Source of the DNA: Hyphomicrobiales bacterium
Lineage (GTDB): Bacteria > Pseudomonadota > Alphaproteobacteria > Rhizobiales > Rhizobiaceae
Length of the DNA: 57,928 bases
Assembly: GCA_900468625.1 (NCBI GenBank)
Contig: UBUL01000040.1
Location: forward strand, 1-57,928
Reading direction: 5' to 3'
Shown one piece after another: positions 1 to 8,817 of the stretch. Numbering within the stretch: position 1 is the first letter of the stretch; each line of letters opens with the position of its first letter. The notes beneath the pieces were generated by a model, which made no database searches, was not told the origin of the DNA, and saw only the letters and a list, made by a program, of their open reading frames with translations. Both the position numbers and the translations under genes were made by a program.

Positions 1-30
1 CTATGTGTCCGGGTCGGACATGAACCAAAA

Positions 31-120
31 TGGCGGAGAAGATGGGATTCGAACCCACGATACCATTTCTGGTATACTCCCTTAGCAGGGGAGCGCCTTC
101 GACCACTCGGCCACCTCTCC
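31..120 (-). tRNA. tRNA-Ser (anticodon GCU)
   Basis: The reverse strand folds as a class II tRNA. It has the acceptor stem GGAGAGG pairing with the 3' end before CCA, a D-arm with the GGTCGAAGG region, an anticodon stem CTCCC/GGGAG around the loop CTGCTAA, a long variable arm (TATACCAG...TGGTA) and the T-arm GGTTCGAATCC. The long variable arm and GCU anticodon identify it as the serine tRNA that reads AGC and AGU. The 3' CCA is encoded. It is complete. Confidence 0.97.
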
Positions 121-210
121 GGTGCGGCCCTGATAGGGCCATTCATTTATCGACGCAAGCGCTTTTTCGCCTTTATGTACGTTCTTTCCATGATTCAGCA
201 ACAGGCGATT

Positions 211-236
211 GCCGGCCGAAGCATGCTCCGGCCGGC
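211..236. terminator. Strong GC hairpin between the flavoprotein gene and tRNA-Ser
   Basis: GCCGGCCG at 211-218 pairs with CGGCCGGC at 229-236. It lies just beyond the stop codon of the minus-strand flavoprotein gene. No clear U-run follows, so it is a terminator-like or mRNA-end-protecting hairpin rather than a textbook terminator. Confidence 0.45.
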
Positions 237-248
237 TTGAAATTTACA

Positions 249-1466
249 TCAAGCCAGCAGCTGCTTCAAATCGGCGGCTGGGTCGGCAAGGATGTCCTTG
301 GAGGGGGTGGAACCGGTTTCCAGAAGCTTCTTGCCGGTAACATAGGCCTTTGCATCGTTGATGGCATCGACGGCGACGAAGCGGCCCTGCTTGAAATACC
401 ATATCGACGCAGCTCCCTCGCGGGTGCCTGGACGCAACAGCGTCTCGTCGTAACCCAGATTGAAACCGGCGATCTGCAGCTTCACATCATATTGATCGGA
501 CCAGAACCACGGCTTCGGATCGTAGGCTTCGTCGCCGCCCGCTATGATCGCGGCGGCGGCTTCCGCCTGGTCGACCGCATTCTGGACTGATTCGAGACGG
601 GCGCGCCCGCCCTCCCACGGCAGCTCCACGCAATCGCCCATCGCAAAGATGGAGGGATCGGAGGTGCGGGCGAACGAATCGACGACGATGCCGTTGCCGA
701 CTTCAAGGCCTGCTTCCTTGGCAAGCCTGTCGTTGGGAGCGACACCGATGCCGACGACAACGAAATCCACATCGATTCTAGACCCGTCGGACAGCTCCGC
801 GGCCGCGACATGGCCGTTACGATCGATGAGCTGCTTCAGCCCCGTCTTTTCGCGAATGATGACATCGTGCTTCTGATGGATGGCCCTGAAAATATCGGCC
901 GTTTCCTTGGCTGCGACACGCTGCAGGATACGATCGCTCATTTCGATGAGGGTTACCTCGAGGCCACGATGGCGCGCGACAGCGGCAGCCTCAAGACCGA
1001 TATAGCCGCCGCCGATGATGAGAACCCGGCGCCCCGGGCGCATTTCAGCGGCAAGGCGATCGGCATCACGCTTGTCGCGAGCCAGATAGACGCCTTCGAG
1101 CGCTCCACCGACGGACGGCGGAAGGAGGCGCGGGGTCGAGCCCGTCGAAAGAGCCAGCGTGTCGTACTGCAGCGTCGAGCCATCCTGCATGACAATCCGC
1201 TTTGCAGCGCGATCGATCTGTTCGACCCAGGTGGACAGGCGAATCTCGACATCATTGTCCGCGTACCAATGTTCCGGCCGGAACAGCAGGCGATCGAAGG
1301 CCATTTCGCCGAGCAGATACTTCTTGGTCAATGGCGGCCGCTGGTATGGAAGGTTCTCCTCGGCGCCGACGATGGTGATCGGCCTGAGATCACCCAGCCC
1401 GCGCAATTTGGCTGCAAGCGCGAAACCCGCCTGCCCGGCTCCGACAATGACCAATCTGCCCGTCAC
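249..1466 (-). CDS. Ferredoxin reductase-type FAD/NAD(P)-dependent oxidoreductase
   Basis: The 405-residue protein resembles rhodocoxin/putidaredoxin reductases, which pass electrons from NAD(P)H through FAD to a small ferredoxin. The FAD-binding GAGQAG lies at residues 9-14 and the second dinucleotide motif GGGYIGLE at 152-159. A late FAMGDC motif, typical of the second FAD contact, and a C-terminal reductase domain follow. There is no redox-active CxxC, which separates it from thioredoxin or glutathione reductases. The length fits the family. No ferredoxin or P450 gene lies beside it, so its partner is unknown. It is cytosolic and apparently monocistronic, divergent from nothing and followed by tRNA-Ser. 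Confidence 0.88.
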   Translation of the reverse strand: MTGRLVIVGAGQAGFALAAKLRGLGDLRPITIVGAEENLPYQRPPLTKKYLLGEMAFDRLLFRPEHWYADNDVEIRLSTWVEQIDRAAKRIVMQDGSTLQYDTLALSTGSTPRLLPPSVGGALEGVYLARDKRDADRLAAEMRPGRRVLIIGGGYIGLEAAAVARHRGLEVTLIEMSDRILQRVAAKETADIFRAIHQKHDVIIREKTGLKQLIDRNGHVAAAELSDGSRIDVDFVVVGIGVAPNDRLAKEAGLEVGNGIVVDSFARTSDPSIFAMGDCVELPWEGGRARLESVQNAVDQAEAAAAIIAGGDEAYDPKPWFWSDQYDVKLQIAGFNLGYDETLLRPGTREGAASIWYFKQGRFVAVDAINDAKAYVTGKKLLETGSTPSKDILADPAADLKQLLA

Positions 1467-1622
1467 GATCCGTACTCCCTCATTTTATTATCGCGATCCG
1501 AACGGCGCGAAGACGATCGGATACGCTTGGATTCAAGGGGTAACGCTTGCGCCCGCAAGCGTCAATCACGACTGACCCTGCGCCCCGGATCGGGAGAAAG
1601 TTAGGCCGGCGGGCTTGGATGC

Positions 1623-2738
1623 CTAGTTGATTTCAACCCAGCGCCGTTCGTGGAAGGATTGCGCCATGGCATGCACGGATCTTTCGATGCGCAAGCCGTC
1701 TTTGAAACCCACGACCGACGCAGCTTCGCCCGATATGGCACGAATGAGCTCGCGGCATTCAACGATCTTCAGGTCGTTGAAGCCAAGGCCGTGGCCGGGT
1801 GCGGGAATGAAACGATCATAGGGTTTGTGGGCCGGCGCCGCGAGAATCTTGCGGAAGCCCTGCTCGCTGTCCCTGCCCTCAGCCTGGTAGAGCTCGAATT
1901 CGTTCATGCGCTCCTGATCGTAAGAGATCGAGCCCTTGGAGCCGAAGATCTGCAGAGCGATCCGGCCCTTGCGGCCCCAGGCGGAGCGACTGGCCATGAG
2001 CACGGCGGAGATGCCGCCGCCGAGCCGCATCAGCACATTGGCAAGATCATGATTCTCGACGGCGCGGCGGCCGCCGTCCTTCAGCGGCCGTTCGGCATAG
2101 GGCTTCACCATGTCGGTGATGACGGCTTCAACGTGACCGAAGAGGAACCAGAGCAGCGAAAGCGGATGCACGGCGAAATCATCGAGAGCGCCGTAGCCGG
2201 AGGCAAGCTCGCTCTTCCAATAGAAAAGGCCGTTCGGATCGGCCATGAAATCTTCGTCCATCTCGACGCGGACGTGGTTGACCGCACCGATCGCGCCTTC
2301 TGCAATCAACGACTTGATGTGCCGCATCACCGGGTTCTGAATATAATTGTAGCCGAGGATGGCGACCTTGCCGGAGGCGCTGGCCGCAGCCAGCATGCGC
2401 TCGGCGTCGCCATAGGACGGCGCCATCGGCTTCTCGCACCAGACATGCTTGCCGGCCTCAAGCGCTGCGACCGCCATTTCCGGGTGGAACTGGTTGGGGG
2501 TCGTGACCGAGACGACGTCGACATCCGGGTCCGCAATCAGATCCCGCCAGTCGGCCGTTGCCTTCTCGAAGCCGAATTCGTCACCGCGGGCCTTTGCGAG
2601 ATCGGCATTGGCTTCGGCGAGATGCACCAGGCGCGGCCGCGCGACATCTCCGAACACGGTTTTCACCGCATTCCACGCCAGCGCATGGCATTTCCCCATA
2701 TAGCCGGTTCCGATCAATCCAACGCCCAACGGCTTCAT
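1623..2738 (-). CDS. Gfo/Idh/MocA family NAD(P)-dependent dehydrogenase, probably for an inositol isomer
   Basis: The 371-residue protein has the N-terminal Rossmann motif GLIGTGYMG (glycines around residues 8-15) and the family hallmark EKP at 102-104, followed by the C-terminal alpha/beta substrate domain. Family members oxidise cyclitols or sugars at one hydroxyl. It is transcribed away from iolR, which sits 232 bases off on the other strand. The position and direction match what I remember of the Sinorhizobium meliloti gene called iolY, implicated in use of other inositol isomers. That link is inference. The intergenic region has a half-conserved IolR-like site at 2782-2795 (minus strand GGTC-N6-TTCC). 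The true substrate cannot be read from sequence. Confidence 0.85.
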   Translation of the reverse strand: MKPLGVGLIGTGYMGKCHALAWNAVKTVFGDVARPRLVHLAEANADLAKARGDEFGFEKATADWRDLIADPDVDVVSVTTPNQFHPEMAVAALEAGKHVWCEKPMAPSYGDAERMLAAASASGKVAILGYNYIQNPVMRHIKSLIAEGAIGAVNHVRVEMDEDFMADPNGLFYWKSELASGYGALDDFAVHPLSLLWFLFGHVEAVITDMVKPYAERPLKDGGRRAVENHDLANVLMRLGGGISAVLMASRSAWGRKGRIALQIFGSKGSISYDQERMNEFELYQAEGRDSEQGFRKILAAPAHKPYDRFIPAPGHGLGFNDLKIVECRELIRAISGEAASVVGFKDGLRIERSVHAMAQSFHERRWVEIN

Positions 2739-2781
2739 CGCCTGCTCTCCTCAAAATACTCTCCCAAAGTCGGTGATTTTT

Positions 2782-2795
2782 GGAATATTTGGACC
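2782..2795 (-). promoter_or_regulatory. Degenerate IolR-like site upstream of the dehydrogenase
   Basis: Read on the minus strand this is GGTC-CAAATA-TTCC, half of which fits the GGAA-N6-TTCC pattern described for rhizobial IolR. It lies 44 bases before the minus-strand start codon at 2738. The match is weak and is offered only because two better sites lie close by. Confidence 0.3.
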
Positions 2796-2923
2796 GTTTT
2801 GACAAGCGGAGCCTTGCAAGCAAAATCTCTTCAAGAAGGCAGAATTCATGTTTATTCTTTTAAAATCAACAGATTAAAATTATTCGTGCCGAATTATCCA
2901 AAATCCGCTATCGTTGCGAATAT

Positions 2924-2937
2924 GGAACATTTGTTTC
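2924..2937 (+). promoter_or_regulatory. IolR operator-like site upstream of iolR
   Basis: GGAA-CATTTG-TTTC fits the GGAA-N6-TTCC motif with one mismatch, and is the same variant (GGAA-N6-TTTC) as the second site before iolC at 3867-3880. It lies 33 bases before the ATG at 2971, which is consistent with autorepression. Motif knowledge is from S. meliloti IolR work as I remember it. Confidence 0.55.
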
Positions 2938-2970
2938 ATTGAGAGCATTGGGGGAGCTGAAGGACGGCGC

Positions 2971-3843
2971 ATGGACAACAATGTCGGGAAGCAAACCAGA
3001 GTGCCGCGCGACTTCGAGAGTCTGCGCAGCACCATCATCGAGCGCAAGAACGCCATGCCGAAACGTCTGGCGCAGGTTGCCGCCTTTGCGCTCGACAATC
3101 CCGATGAAATCGCCTTCGGCACGACCGCCAGCATAGCAGCCGCCGCGGAGGTCCAGCCTTCGACGCTGGTACGCCTTGCCCATCATCTCGGTTATGAAGG
3201 CTTTTCCGACCTGCAAAGCATCTTCCGCGAAAGGCTGCGCGACCGAACGCTGAGCTATGAAGAGCGGCTGGTGACGCTCGAACAGTCCGGAATCAAGGAT
3301 GAAGAAGCCGGCATTCTCTCCGGCTTTCTTTCCGCCGCAAGCCAATCCATCAACAAGCTGGCCGCAACCATCGAAACAGATAGTTTCGCCAAGGCGGTCG
3401 ATATCCTTGCCTCGGCCGAAACGATCTATCTTATCGCCAAGCGCCGCTCCTATCCGCTGACGGCCCATCTGAGCTATGCCTTTTCCAAGCTGAACATCCG
3501 CCATCAGATCGTCGCCTCCCCCAACGGCATCGATGGCGAGATCGCCCGTTTCGCCACGGAGAAGGACGCAGCGATCGCTGCGAGCTTTTCGCCCTATGCC
3601 GCAGACAGCCTGGCGCAGGCGCAGGATCTCGCCGCACGCAACGTACCCGTCATCGCCATCACCGATTCGGCCTTCTCGCCCCTCAGCGCCTGCGCCACCC
3701 GTTGGTTCGAAGTGGCCGAGGCCGACTTTGCGGGCTTTCGCTCATTGTCGGCCTCCATGGCGCTTATCATGGCCTTTCCGGTCGCCATCGCAGAGCGCCG
3801 GCGCAAAGGAGCGACAAAAACCGACAAAACGAAAATGGAATAA
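2971..3843 (+). CDS. iolR: RpiR-family transcriptional repressor of inositol catabolism (IolR)
   Basis: The 290-residue protein has an N-terminal RpiR helix-turn-helix (the SIAAAAEVQPSTLVRLAHHL region, about residues 51-70) and a C-terminal SIS sugar-phosphate-binding domain that starts near an IYLIAKRRS strand. SIS domains bind phosphosugars, so the inducer is probably an inositol catabolic intermediate. I chose the ATG at 2971 because GGAGCTGAAGGA precedes it. A longer frame would begin at a TTG at 2914 and would run over the operator-like site. It lies directly before and in line with iolC, 179 bases away, and the last codons overlap the iolC operator. Known rhizobial IolR represses the iol genes. 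Confidence 0.9.
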   Translation: MDNNVGKQTRVPRDFESLRSTIIERKNAMPKRLAQVAAFALDNPDEIAFGTTASIAAAAEVQPSTLVRLAHHLGYEGFSDLQSIFRERLRDRTLSYEERLVTLEQSGIKDEEAGILSGFLSAASQSINKLAATIETDSFAKAVDILASAETIYLIAKRRSYPLTAHLSYAFSKLNIRHQIVASPNGIDGEIARFATEKDAAIAASFSPYAADSLAQAQDLAARNVPVIAITDSAFSPLSACATRWFEVAEADFAGFRSLSASMALIMAFPVAIAERRRKGATKTDKTKME

Positions 3844-3850
3844 ACATTCC
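3837..3850 (+). promoter_or_regulatory. iolR: Perfect GGAA-N6-TTCC operator at the iolR stop codon
   Basis: GGAATAAACATTCC is an exact match to GGAA-N6-TTCC with 5-base inverted arms (GGAAT/ATTCC). It includes the last codon and stop codon of iolR and lies just before a TTGACA box at 3854. A bound repressor would overlap the promoter of iolC. Confidence 0.72.
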
Positions 3851-3853
3851 GAA

Positions 3854-3880
3854 TTGACAAAATCTCGGAACCAATGTTTC
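3854..3880 (+). promoter_or_regulatory. Putative iolC promoter with a second IolR-like site
   Basis: TTGACA at 3854-3859 is a perfect -35 hexamer. GGAA-CCAATG-TTTC at 3867-3880 is a one-mismatch operator lying in the spacer/-10 region. A clear -10 is not visible (candidates are TTTCAT at 3877 or CATTAT at 3880). The -35 is bracketed by two operator-like sites spaced 30 bases apart (about three helical turns), consistent with a repressor dimer pair. Confidence 0.5.
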
Positions 3881-4022
3881 ATTATTGCCAGGATCGCGGC
3901 TGCGGGAGATGGCCATCCGATCCATCGCAACCGGGACGAAACGCATACCGGCACTATCAATAACGCATGACCTCGGCACAGGCTGTAGAGCAAGAGAGGT
4001 CATGCCCCGACGGGAGGACATT

Positions 4023-5957
4023 ATGGCACACGACAATCCTGGCGCACAGCCAGAGACAAAACTCGATGTGATCACCATCGGCCGGTCCTCCGTCGACCTC
4101 TATGGTCAGCAGATCGGCTCGAAGCTCGAGGACATCGCTTCCTTCGCCAAATCGGTCGGCGGCTGCCCGGCCAATATCGCCATAGGCACCGCACGGCTCG
4201 GCCTGAAATCCGGCCTCATCACCCGCGTCGGCGACGAGCAGATGGGCCGCTTCATCCGCGAGCAGGCAGCCCGAGAGGGCGTTGCCGTCGATGGGATCGC
4301 GACGGACAAGGAGCGGCTGACGGCGCTTGTTCTGCTGGCGGTCGAGGCCGAAGGTGTCTCGCCGATGATCTTCTATCGCTCCGACTGCGCCGACATGGCG
4401 CTGGACGAAGACGATATCGATGAGAACTTCATCAAATCCTCTGGTGCCGTTCTGGTATCCGGCACGCATTTTTCCAAGCCCAACACCGAAGCGGCCCAGC
4501 GTAAGGCGATCCGAATCGCCAAGGCGAACGGCCGCAAGGTGATCTTCGACATCGATTACCGGCCGAACCTCTGGGGCCTTGCCGGCCATGCCGAGGGTTT
4601 CGAGCGCTACGTGAAGTCGGATCGCGTATCCTCCAAGATGAAGGAGACGCTGCCGGACTGCGATCTGATCGTCGGGACCGAAGAAGAGATCATGATCGCC
4701 TCGGGCGCCGACGACGTACTCGGCGCCTTGAAGGAAATCCGCCGCCTCTCATCCGCTATCATCGTGCTGAAGCGCGGCGCCATGGGCTGCATCGTTTACG
4801 AAGGCCCGATCTCGGACGATCTCGAAGCCGGCATCGTCGGCCAGGGTTTCCCGATCGAAGTGTTCAATGTCCTCGGCGCGGGCGATGCCTTCATGTCCGG
4901 CCTCCTGCGCGGCTATCTGCGTGGCGAGCCGCTGAAGACCTGTGCTACCTGGGCAAATGCCTGCGGCGCCTTTGCCGTTTCCCGCCTGCTCTGCTCTCCG
5001 GAATATCCGACCTGGGCGGAACTCGACTTCTTCCTGAAAACGGGCAGCAAGCATCGCGCGCTGCGCAAGGACGAGGCGATCAACCACATCCATTGGGCGA
5101 CGACCCGACGCGGCGACGAGATCCCGTTGCTGATGGCGCTTGCGATCGACCATCGTTCGCAGCTCGTCAGCGTCTGCGATGAGCTCGGCATCGGCCACGA
5201 CAAGATCGTTGCCTTCAAGCGGCTTGCCGTCGAAGCAGCGGCGCGGGTAGCCGATGGCCGACGCGGCTACGGCATGCTGATCGACGAGCGCTTCGGGCGC
5301 GATGCTTTCTTCGATGCCGCCACCAAGAATTTCTCCTGGATCGGCCGCCCCGTCGAACTGCCGGGATCGAAGCCGCTGAAATTCGAATTCAGTCAGGATA
5401 TCGGCTCGCAGCTCGTCGAATGGCCACTCAATCACTGCATCAAATGCCTGTGCTTCTACCATCCGGACGATCCGAAGGAATTGAAGGCGGAGCAGCAGGA
5501 GAAGCTGCGCACGCTGTTCGAAGCCGCGCGCAAGGTCGGCCGCGAGCTTCTGATCGAGATCATCGCCGGCAAGAACGGACCGCTCACCGACGACACGATC
5601 CCGACGGCGATGGAAGAGCTCTACGCACTCGGCATCAAGCCGGACTGGTGGAAGCTGGAACCGCAGGAATCGACTGCCGCCTGGAAAAAAATCGATGCCG
5701 TGATCGCCAAAAATGATCCATGGTGCCGCGGTATCGTGCTGCTTGGCCTGGAGGCGCCGGCGGAGGAACTGATCCGCAGCTTCGAGGCGACGCTGGCGGC
5801 TCCCTCGGTCAAGGGTTTTGCCGTCGGGCGGACCATCTTTTCCGATGCGGCCCGCGCGTGGCTATCGGGCGGCATGAACGACGAGGAAGCGATTGCCGAC
5901 ATGGCCGGCCGCTTCCGGCAACTGACGGATGCGTGGCTGAAGACCCGCGGACGGTGA
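4023..5957 (+). CDS. iolC: IolC: 5-dehydro-2-deoxygluconokinase fused to a DUF2090 domain
   Basis: The first half (about residues 1-330) is a PfkB-type kinase that phosphorylates 2-deoxy-5-keto-gluconate. It has the glycine-rich GGCPANIAIG motif near residue 46 and the catalytic GAGD at 285-288, with D288 as the base. The second half is the DUF2090 domain found fused to IolC in many proteobacteria. It has an aldolase-like look and may do the next aldol step or help it, but that role is inferred. The total is 644 residues. I chose the ATG at 4023 because CGGGAGGA precedes it. Upstream in-frame ATGs lack a ribosome site. It is the first gene of iolCDEB, 25 bases before iolD. Confidence 0.95.
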   Translation: MAHDNPGAQPETKLDVITIGRSSVDLYGQQIGSKLEDIASFAKSVGGCPANIAIGTARLGLKSGLITRVGDEQMGRFIREQAAREGVAVDGIATDKERLTALVLLAVEAEGVSPMIFYRSDCADMALDEDDIDENFIKSSGAVLVSGTHFSKPNTEAAQRKAIRIAKANGRKVIFDIDYRPNLWGLAGHAEGFERYVKSDRVSSKMKETLPDCDLIVGTEEEIMIASGADDVLGALKEIRRLSSAIIVLKRGAMGCIVYEGPISDDLEAGIVGQGFPIEVFNVLGAGDAFMSGLLRGYLRGEPLKTCATWANACGAFAVSRLLCSPEYPTWAELDFFLKTGSKHRALRKDEAINHIHWATTRRGDEIPLLMALAIDHRSQLVSVCDELGIGHDKIVAFKRLAVEAAARVADGRRGYGMLIDERFGRDAFFDAATKNFSWIGRPVELPGSKPLKFEFSQDIGSQLVEWPLNHCIKCLCFYHPDDPKELKAEQQEKLRTLFEAARKVGRELLIEIIAGKNGPLTDDTIPTAMEELYALGIKPDWWKLEPQESTAAWKKIDAVIAKNDPWCRGIVLLGLEAPAEELIRSFEATLAAPSVKGFAVGRTIFSDAARAWLSGGMNDEEAIADMAGRFRQLTDAWLKTRGR

Positions 5958-5982
5958 CATTAAAGCATTTGGGAGGCGCCCG

Positions 5983-7833
5983 ATGGGCAAGACGATCCGA
6001 CTGACGATGGCACAGGCCGTCACGCATTTCCTCAAGAAGCAGATGACCGTCATCGACGGGCAGAAGCTGCCGATCTTCGGCGGTGTCTGGGCGATCTTCG
6101 GTCACGGCAACGTCGCCGGCATCGGCGAGGCGCTCTATCAGGTGCGCGAGGAGCTGCCGACCTTCCGCGCTCACAATGAGCAGGGCATGGCTCATGCCGC
6201 CATCGCCTACGCCAAGGCGAGCTTCCGCCAGCGCTTCATGGCCTGCACGACCTCCATCGGTCCTGGTGCGCTGAACATGGTCACGGCCGCCGGCGTAGCC
6301 CACGTCAACCGCATCCCCGTTCTCTTCCTGCCGGGAGATGTCTTTGCCAATCGCGCGCCTGATCCGGTGCTGCAGCAGATCGAGGATTTCGGCGACGGTA
6401 CCATCTCCGCCAACGACGCCTTTCGTCCCGTCTCCCGCTATTTCGACCGCATCACCCGCCCCGAACAGATCATGTCGGCGCTGAAGCGCGCCATGCAGGT
6501 GCTGACCGATCCGCTCGATTGCGGCCCTGTGACGCTTTCGCTCTGCCAGGACGTGCAGGCCGAAGCCTTCGATTATCCGGAAAGCTTCTTTGAAGAGCGG
6601 GTCTGGACGCAGCGCCGCCCGCAGCCGGATGCCGACGAACTCGCCAACGCCATTTCGCTGATCCGCCGTTCCGAAAAGCCAGTTATTCTGGCCGGCGGCG
6701 GCGTGCTTTATTCGCAAGCGACGAAGGAACTGACGGCTTTCGCCGAAGCGCACGACATTCCCGTCGTCGTCACTCAGGCCGGCAAATCGGCCATTGACGA
6801 AACGCATCCCCTCGCGCTCGGCTCTGTGGGCGTGACCGGCACGTCTGCGGCCAACGCCATTGCCGAGGATACCGATCTGGTGATCGCCGTCGGCACCCGC
6901 TGCCAGGACTTCACCACCGGCTCCTGGGCGCTCTTCAAGAACGAGAAGCTGGCGATGGTCGGCCTCAATATCGCGGCCTACGATGCGCTCAAGCACAACA
7001 GTCACCCGCTGGTGACGGATGCGCGCGAAGGGTTGAAAGCGCTCTCCGCCGGCCTGACAGGCTGGCGCGCTCCGGCCTCGCTTGCCGAAAAGGCGACGAA
7101 AGAAAAGCAAATCTGGATGGAGGCTGCCGCCAAGGCAATGGCAACGACCAATGCTGCCCTGCCCTCCGACGCCCAGGTCATCGGCGCGGTCACGCGCACG
7201 CTTGGCGGCAAGGACAGCATCCTGGTTTGCGCAGCCGGCGGCCTGCCCGGTGAGCTGCACAAGCTCTGGCCGGCGACGGCACCGGGCAGCTACCATATGG
7301 AATACGGCTTCTCCTGCATGGGCTATGAGGTTGCGGGCGGGCTCGGCATCAAGATGGCGCGGCCGGAGAAGGATGTCGTCGTCATGGTCGGCGACGGCTC
7401 CTACATGATGCTGAATTCCGAACTGGCGACTTCGGTCATGCTCGGCCTGAAAATCACCGTCGTCCTGCTCGACAACCGCGGCTACGGCTGCATCAACCGC
7501 CTGCAGATGGCGACCGGCGGCGCGAACTTCAACAACCTCTTGAAGGACTCGCGGTTCGAAGTGATGCCGGAGATCGACTTCCGGGCGCATGCGGCCAGCA
7601 TGGGTGCCATTGCTGTGAAGGTTTCCTCCATCGCCGAGCTGGAACAGGCCATCGAAGCATCGAAAAAGAACGACCGCAGCTCGGTCATCGTCATCAACAC
7701 CGACCCGCTAATCACCACAAACGAAGGCGGCCATTGGTGGGACGTTGCCGTTCCCGAGGTCAGCCCGCGCGCCGAAGTCAACAAGGCGCGCGCCGCCTAC
7801 GAACAGGCCCGCGCCAGCCAGCGCATCGGCTGA
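5983..7833 (+). CDS. iolD: IolD: 3D-(3,5/4)-trihydroxycyclohexane-1,2-dione hydrolase (ThDP-dependent)
   Basis: This 616-residue thiamine diphosphate enzyme opens the six-carbon ring of the diketo intermediate made by IolE. The catalytic glutamate sits in an AHNEQG context at residue 66. The ThDP/Mg motif starts with GDGS at 470-473 and ends near the LLDNRGYG strand. The layout is the usual PYR, central and PP domain order of acetolactate-synthase relatives. The start has GGGAGG six bases upstream. It lies between iolC and iolE in one transcription unit. The length matches IolD, and the surrounding genes leave little doubt about the identity. Confidence 0.96.
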   Translation: MGKTIRLTMAQAVTHFLKKQMTVIDGQKLPIFGGVWAIFGHGNVAGIGEALYQVREELPTFRAHNEQGMAHAAIAYAKASFRQRFMACTTSIGPGALNMVTAAGVAHVNRIPVLFLPGDVFANRAPDPVLQQIEDFGDGTISANDAFRPVSRYFDRITRPEQIMSALKRAMQVLTDPLDCGPVTLSLCQDVQAEAFDYPESFFEERVWTQRRPQPDADELANAISLIRRSEKPVILAGGGVLYSQATKELTAFAEAHDIPVVVTQAGKSAIDETHPLALGSVGVTGTSAANAIAEDTDLVIAVGTRCQDFTTGSWALFKNEKLAMVGLNIAAYDALKHNSHPLVTDAREGLKALSAGLTGWRAPASLAEKATKEKQIWMEAAAKAMATTNAALPSDAQVIGAVTRTLGGKDSILVCAAGGLPGELHKLWPATAPGSYHMEYGFSCMGYEVAGGLGIKMARPEKDVVVMVGDGSYMMLNSELATSVMLGLKITVVLLDNRGYGCINRLQMATGGANFNNLLKDSRFEVMPEIDFRAHAASMGAIAVKVSSIAELEQAIEASKKNDRSSVIVINTDPLITTNEGGHWWDVAVPEVSPRAEVNKARAAYEQARASQRIG

Positions 7834-7899
7834 TCCATTTCCGTCATTTTTCTGGAGGAGCTTGCGGCTCCTCCAATCATGCTTTCAAGGAGACCATTG

Positions 7900-8817
7900 A
7901 TGAAGGCCAAACTCGGCATGTCGCCCATCGCCTGGTGGAACGACGACCTTCCTGAGCTCAGCGACGACGTATCCCTCGAGGAATGCCTGCGCCAATCACG
8001 CGGTGCGGGCTTCACCGGCATGGAACAGGGGCGGCGCTTCCCCAGCAATCCCGACGAGATGCTGCCGATCCTGCGTGCCGCCGACGTGACGCTCTGCGGC
8101 GGCTGGTTCTCGGGTACGCTCGTCAACGAGGAGCTTGCGGCCAACAAGGACCGCATCGCGCCGATGATCGAACTGTTCAAGGCGGTCAACGCGCCCTGCA
8201 TCGTCTATGGCGAAGTCGGCCGCTCCATCCAGGGCGATCGCTCCAAGCCGCTCGCCACAAAGCCGCGCCTTTCCGATGACGAGATGAAGGCCTATGCCCG
8301 CCGCGTCACCGAGTTCGGCGAATGGTGCGCCGCGCAGGGCATGCCGCTTTCCTATCACCATCACATGGCGGCCGTTGTGGAAACCGAGCCTGAACTCGAC
8401 GCTTTCATGCGCAATTCCGGCGAAGGCATTCCGCTGCTGCTCGATGCCGGCCATCTGGCCTTTGCCGGCGGCGACGTTCTGCGTGCTATCGACAACCACC
8501 ATGCCCGCATCAACCACGTCCACGTCAAAGATATCCGCAAGTCCGTGGTGGATAGTCTGGACCGCAGCCGGCAGTCCTTCCTCGATGCTGTGGCGCTCGG
8601 GGCGTTCACCGTGCCGGGCGACGGCTCGCTCGATTTCGGCGCCATCGTCCAGCGCTTCGCCGATTACGGCTATGAAGGCTGGTTCGTGGTCGAAGCCGAG
8701 CAGGATCCGCGCAAGGCGCCACCGCAAAAGATGGCCGAGATCGGCCATGCCGAACTGATGCGCGTCATGACGGCCGCAGGCTATACGGTGGAAACCGAAG
8801 GCTTTCCCAAGGGATAG
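7900..8817 (+). CDS. iolE: IolE: 2-keto-myo-inositol dehydratase
   Basis: The 305-residue TIM-barrel (AP-endonuclease-like sugar isomerase fold) protein removes water from 2-keto-myo-inositol to give the diketone that IolD hydrolyses. Metal-ligand regions are visible: YHHHMAAVVE near the middle, LLDAGH, HVHVKD, and a C-terminal WFVVEAEQDP. The ATG at 7900 is chosen for its AAGGAG ribosome site. An in-frame ATG 21 bases earlier has none. It follows iolD by 66 bases. A mosaic repeat of about 110 bases lies between it and iolB, so iolB may be partly uncoupled. Confidence 0.94.
   Translation: MKAKLGMSPIAWWNDDLPELSDDVSLEECLRQSRGAGFTGMEQGRRFPSNPDEMLPILRAADVTLCGGWFSGTLVNEELAANKDRIAPMIELFKAVNAPCIVYGEVGRSIQGDRSKPLATKPRLSDDEMKAYARRVTEFGEWCAAQGMPLSYHHHMAAVVETEPELDAFMRNSGEGIPLLLDAGHLAFAGGDVLRAIDNHHARINHVHVKDIRKSVVDSLDRSRQSFLDAVALGAFTVPGDGSLDFGAIVQRFADYGYEGWFVVEAEQDPRKAPPQKMAEIGHAELMRVMTAAGYTVETEGFPKG

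Noticed and set aside
31..120. The tRNA-Ser gene as an integration site of a mobile element
   Set aside because: No integrase gene and no partial repeat of the tRNA 3' end are seen in the neighbouring sequence. The element, if any, would have to extend beyond the window.
2914..2970. TTG start of iolR at 2914
   Set aside because: It would put the operator-like site inside the coding region and has no ribosome site. The ATG at 2971 has GGAGCTGAAGGA before it.
5809..7590. A 593-codon open frame antisense to iolD
   Set aside because: It is a shadow of the strongly biased iolD frame with no domain signature.
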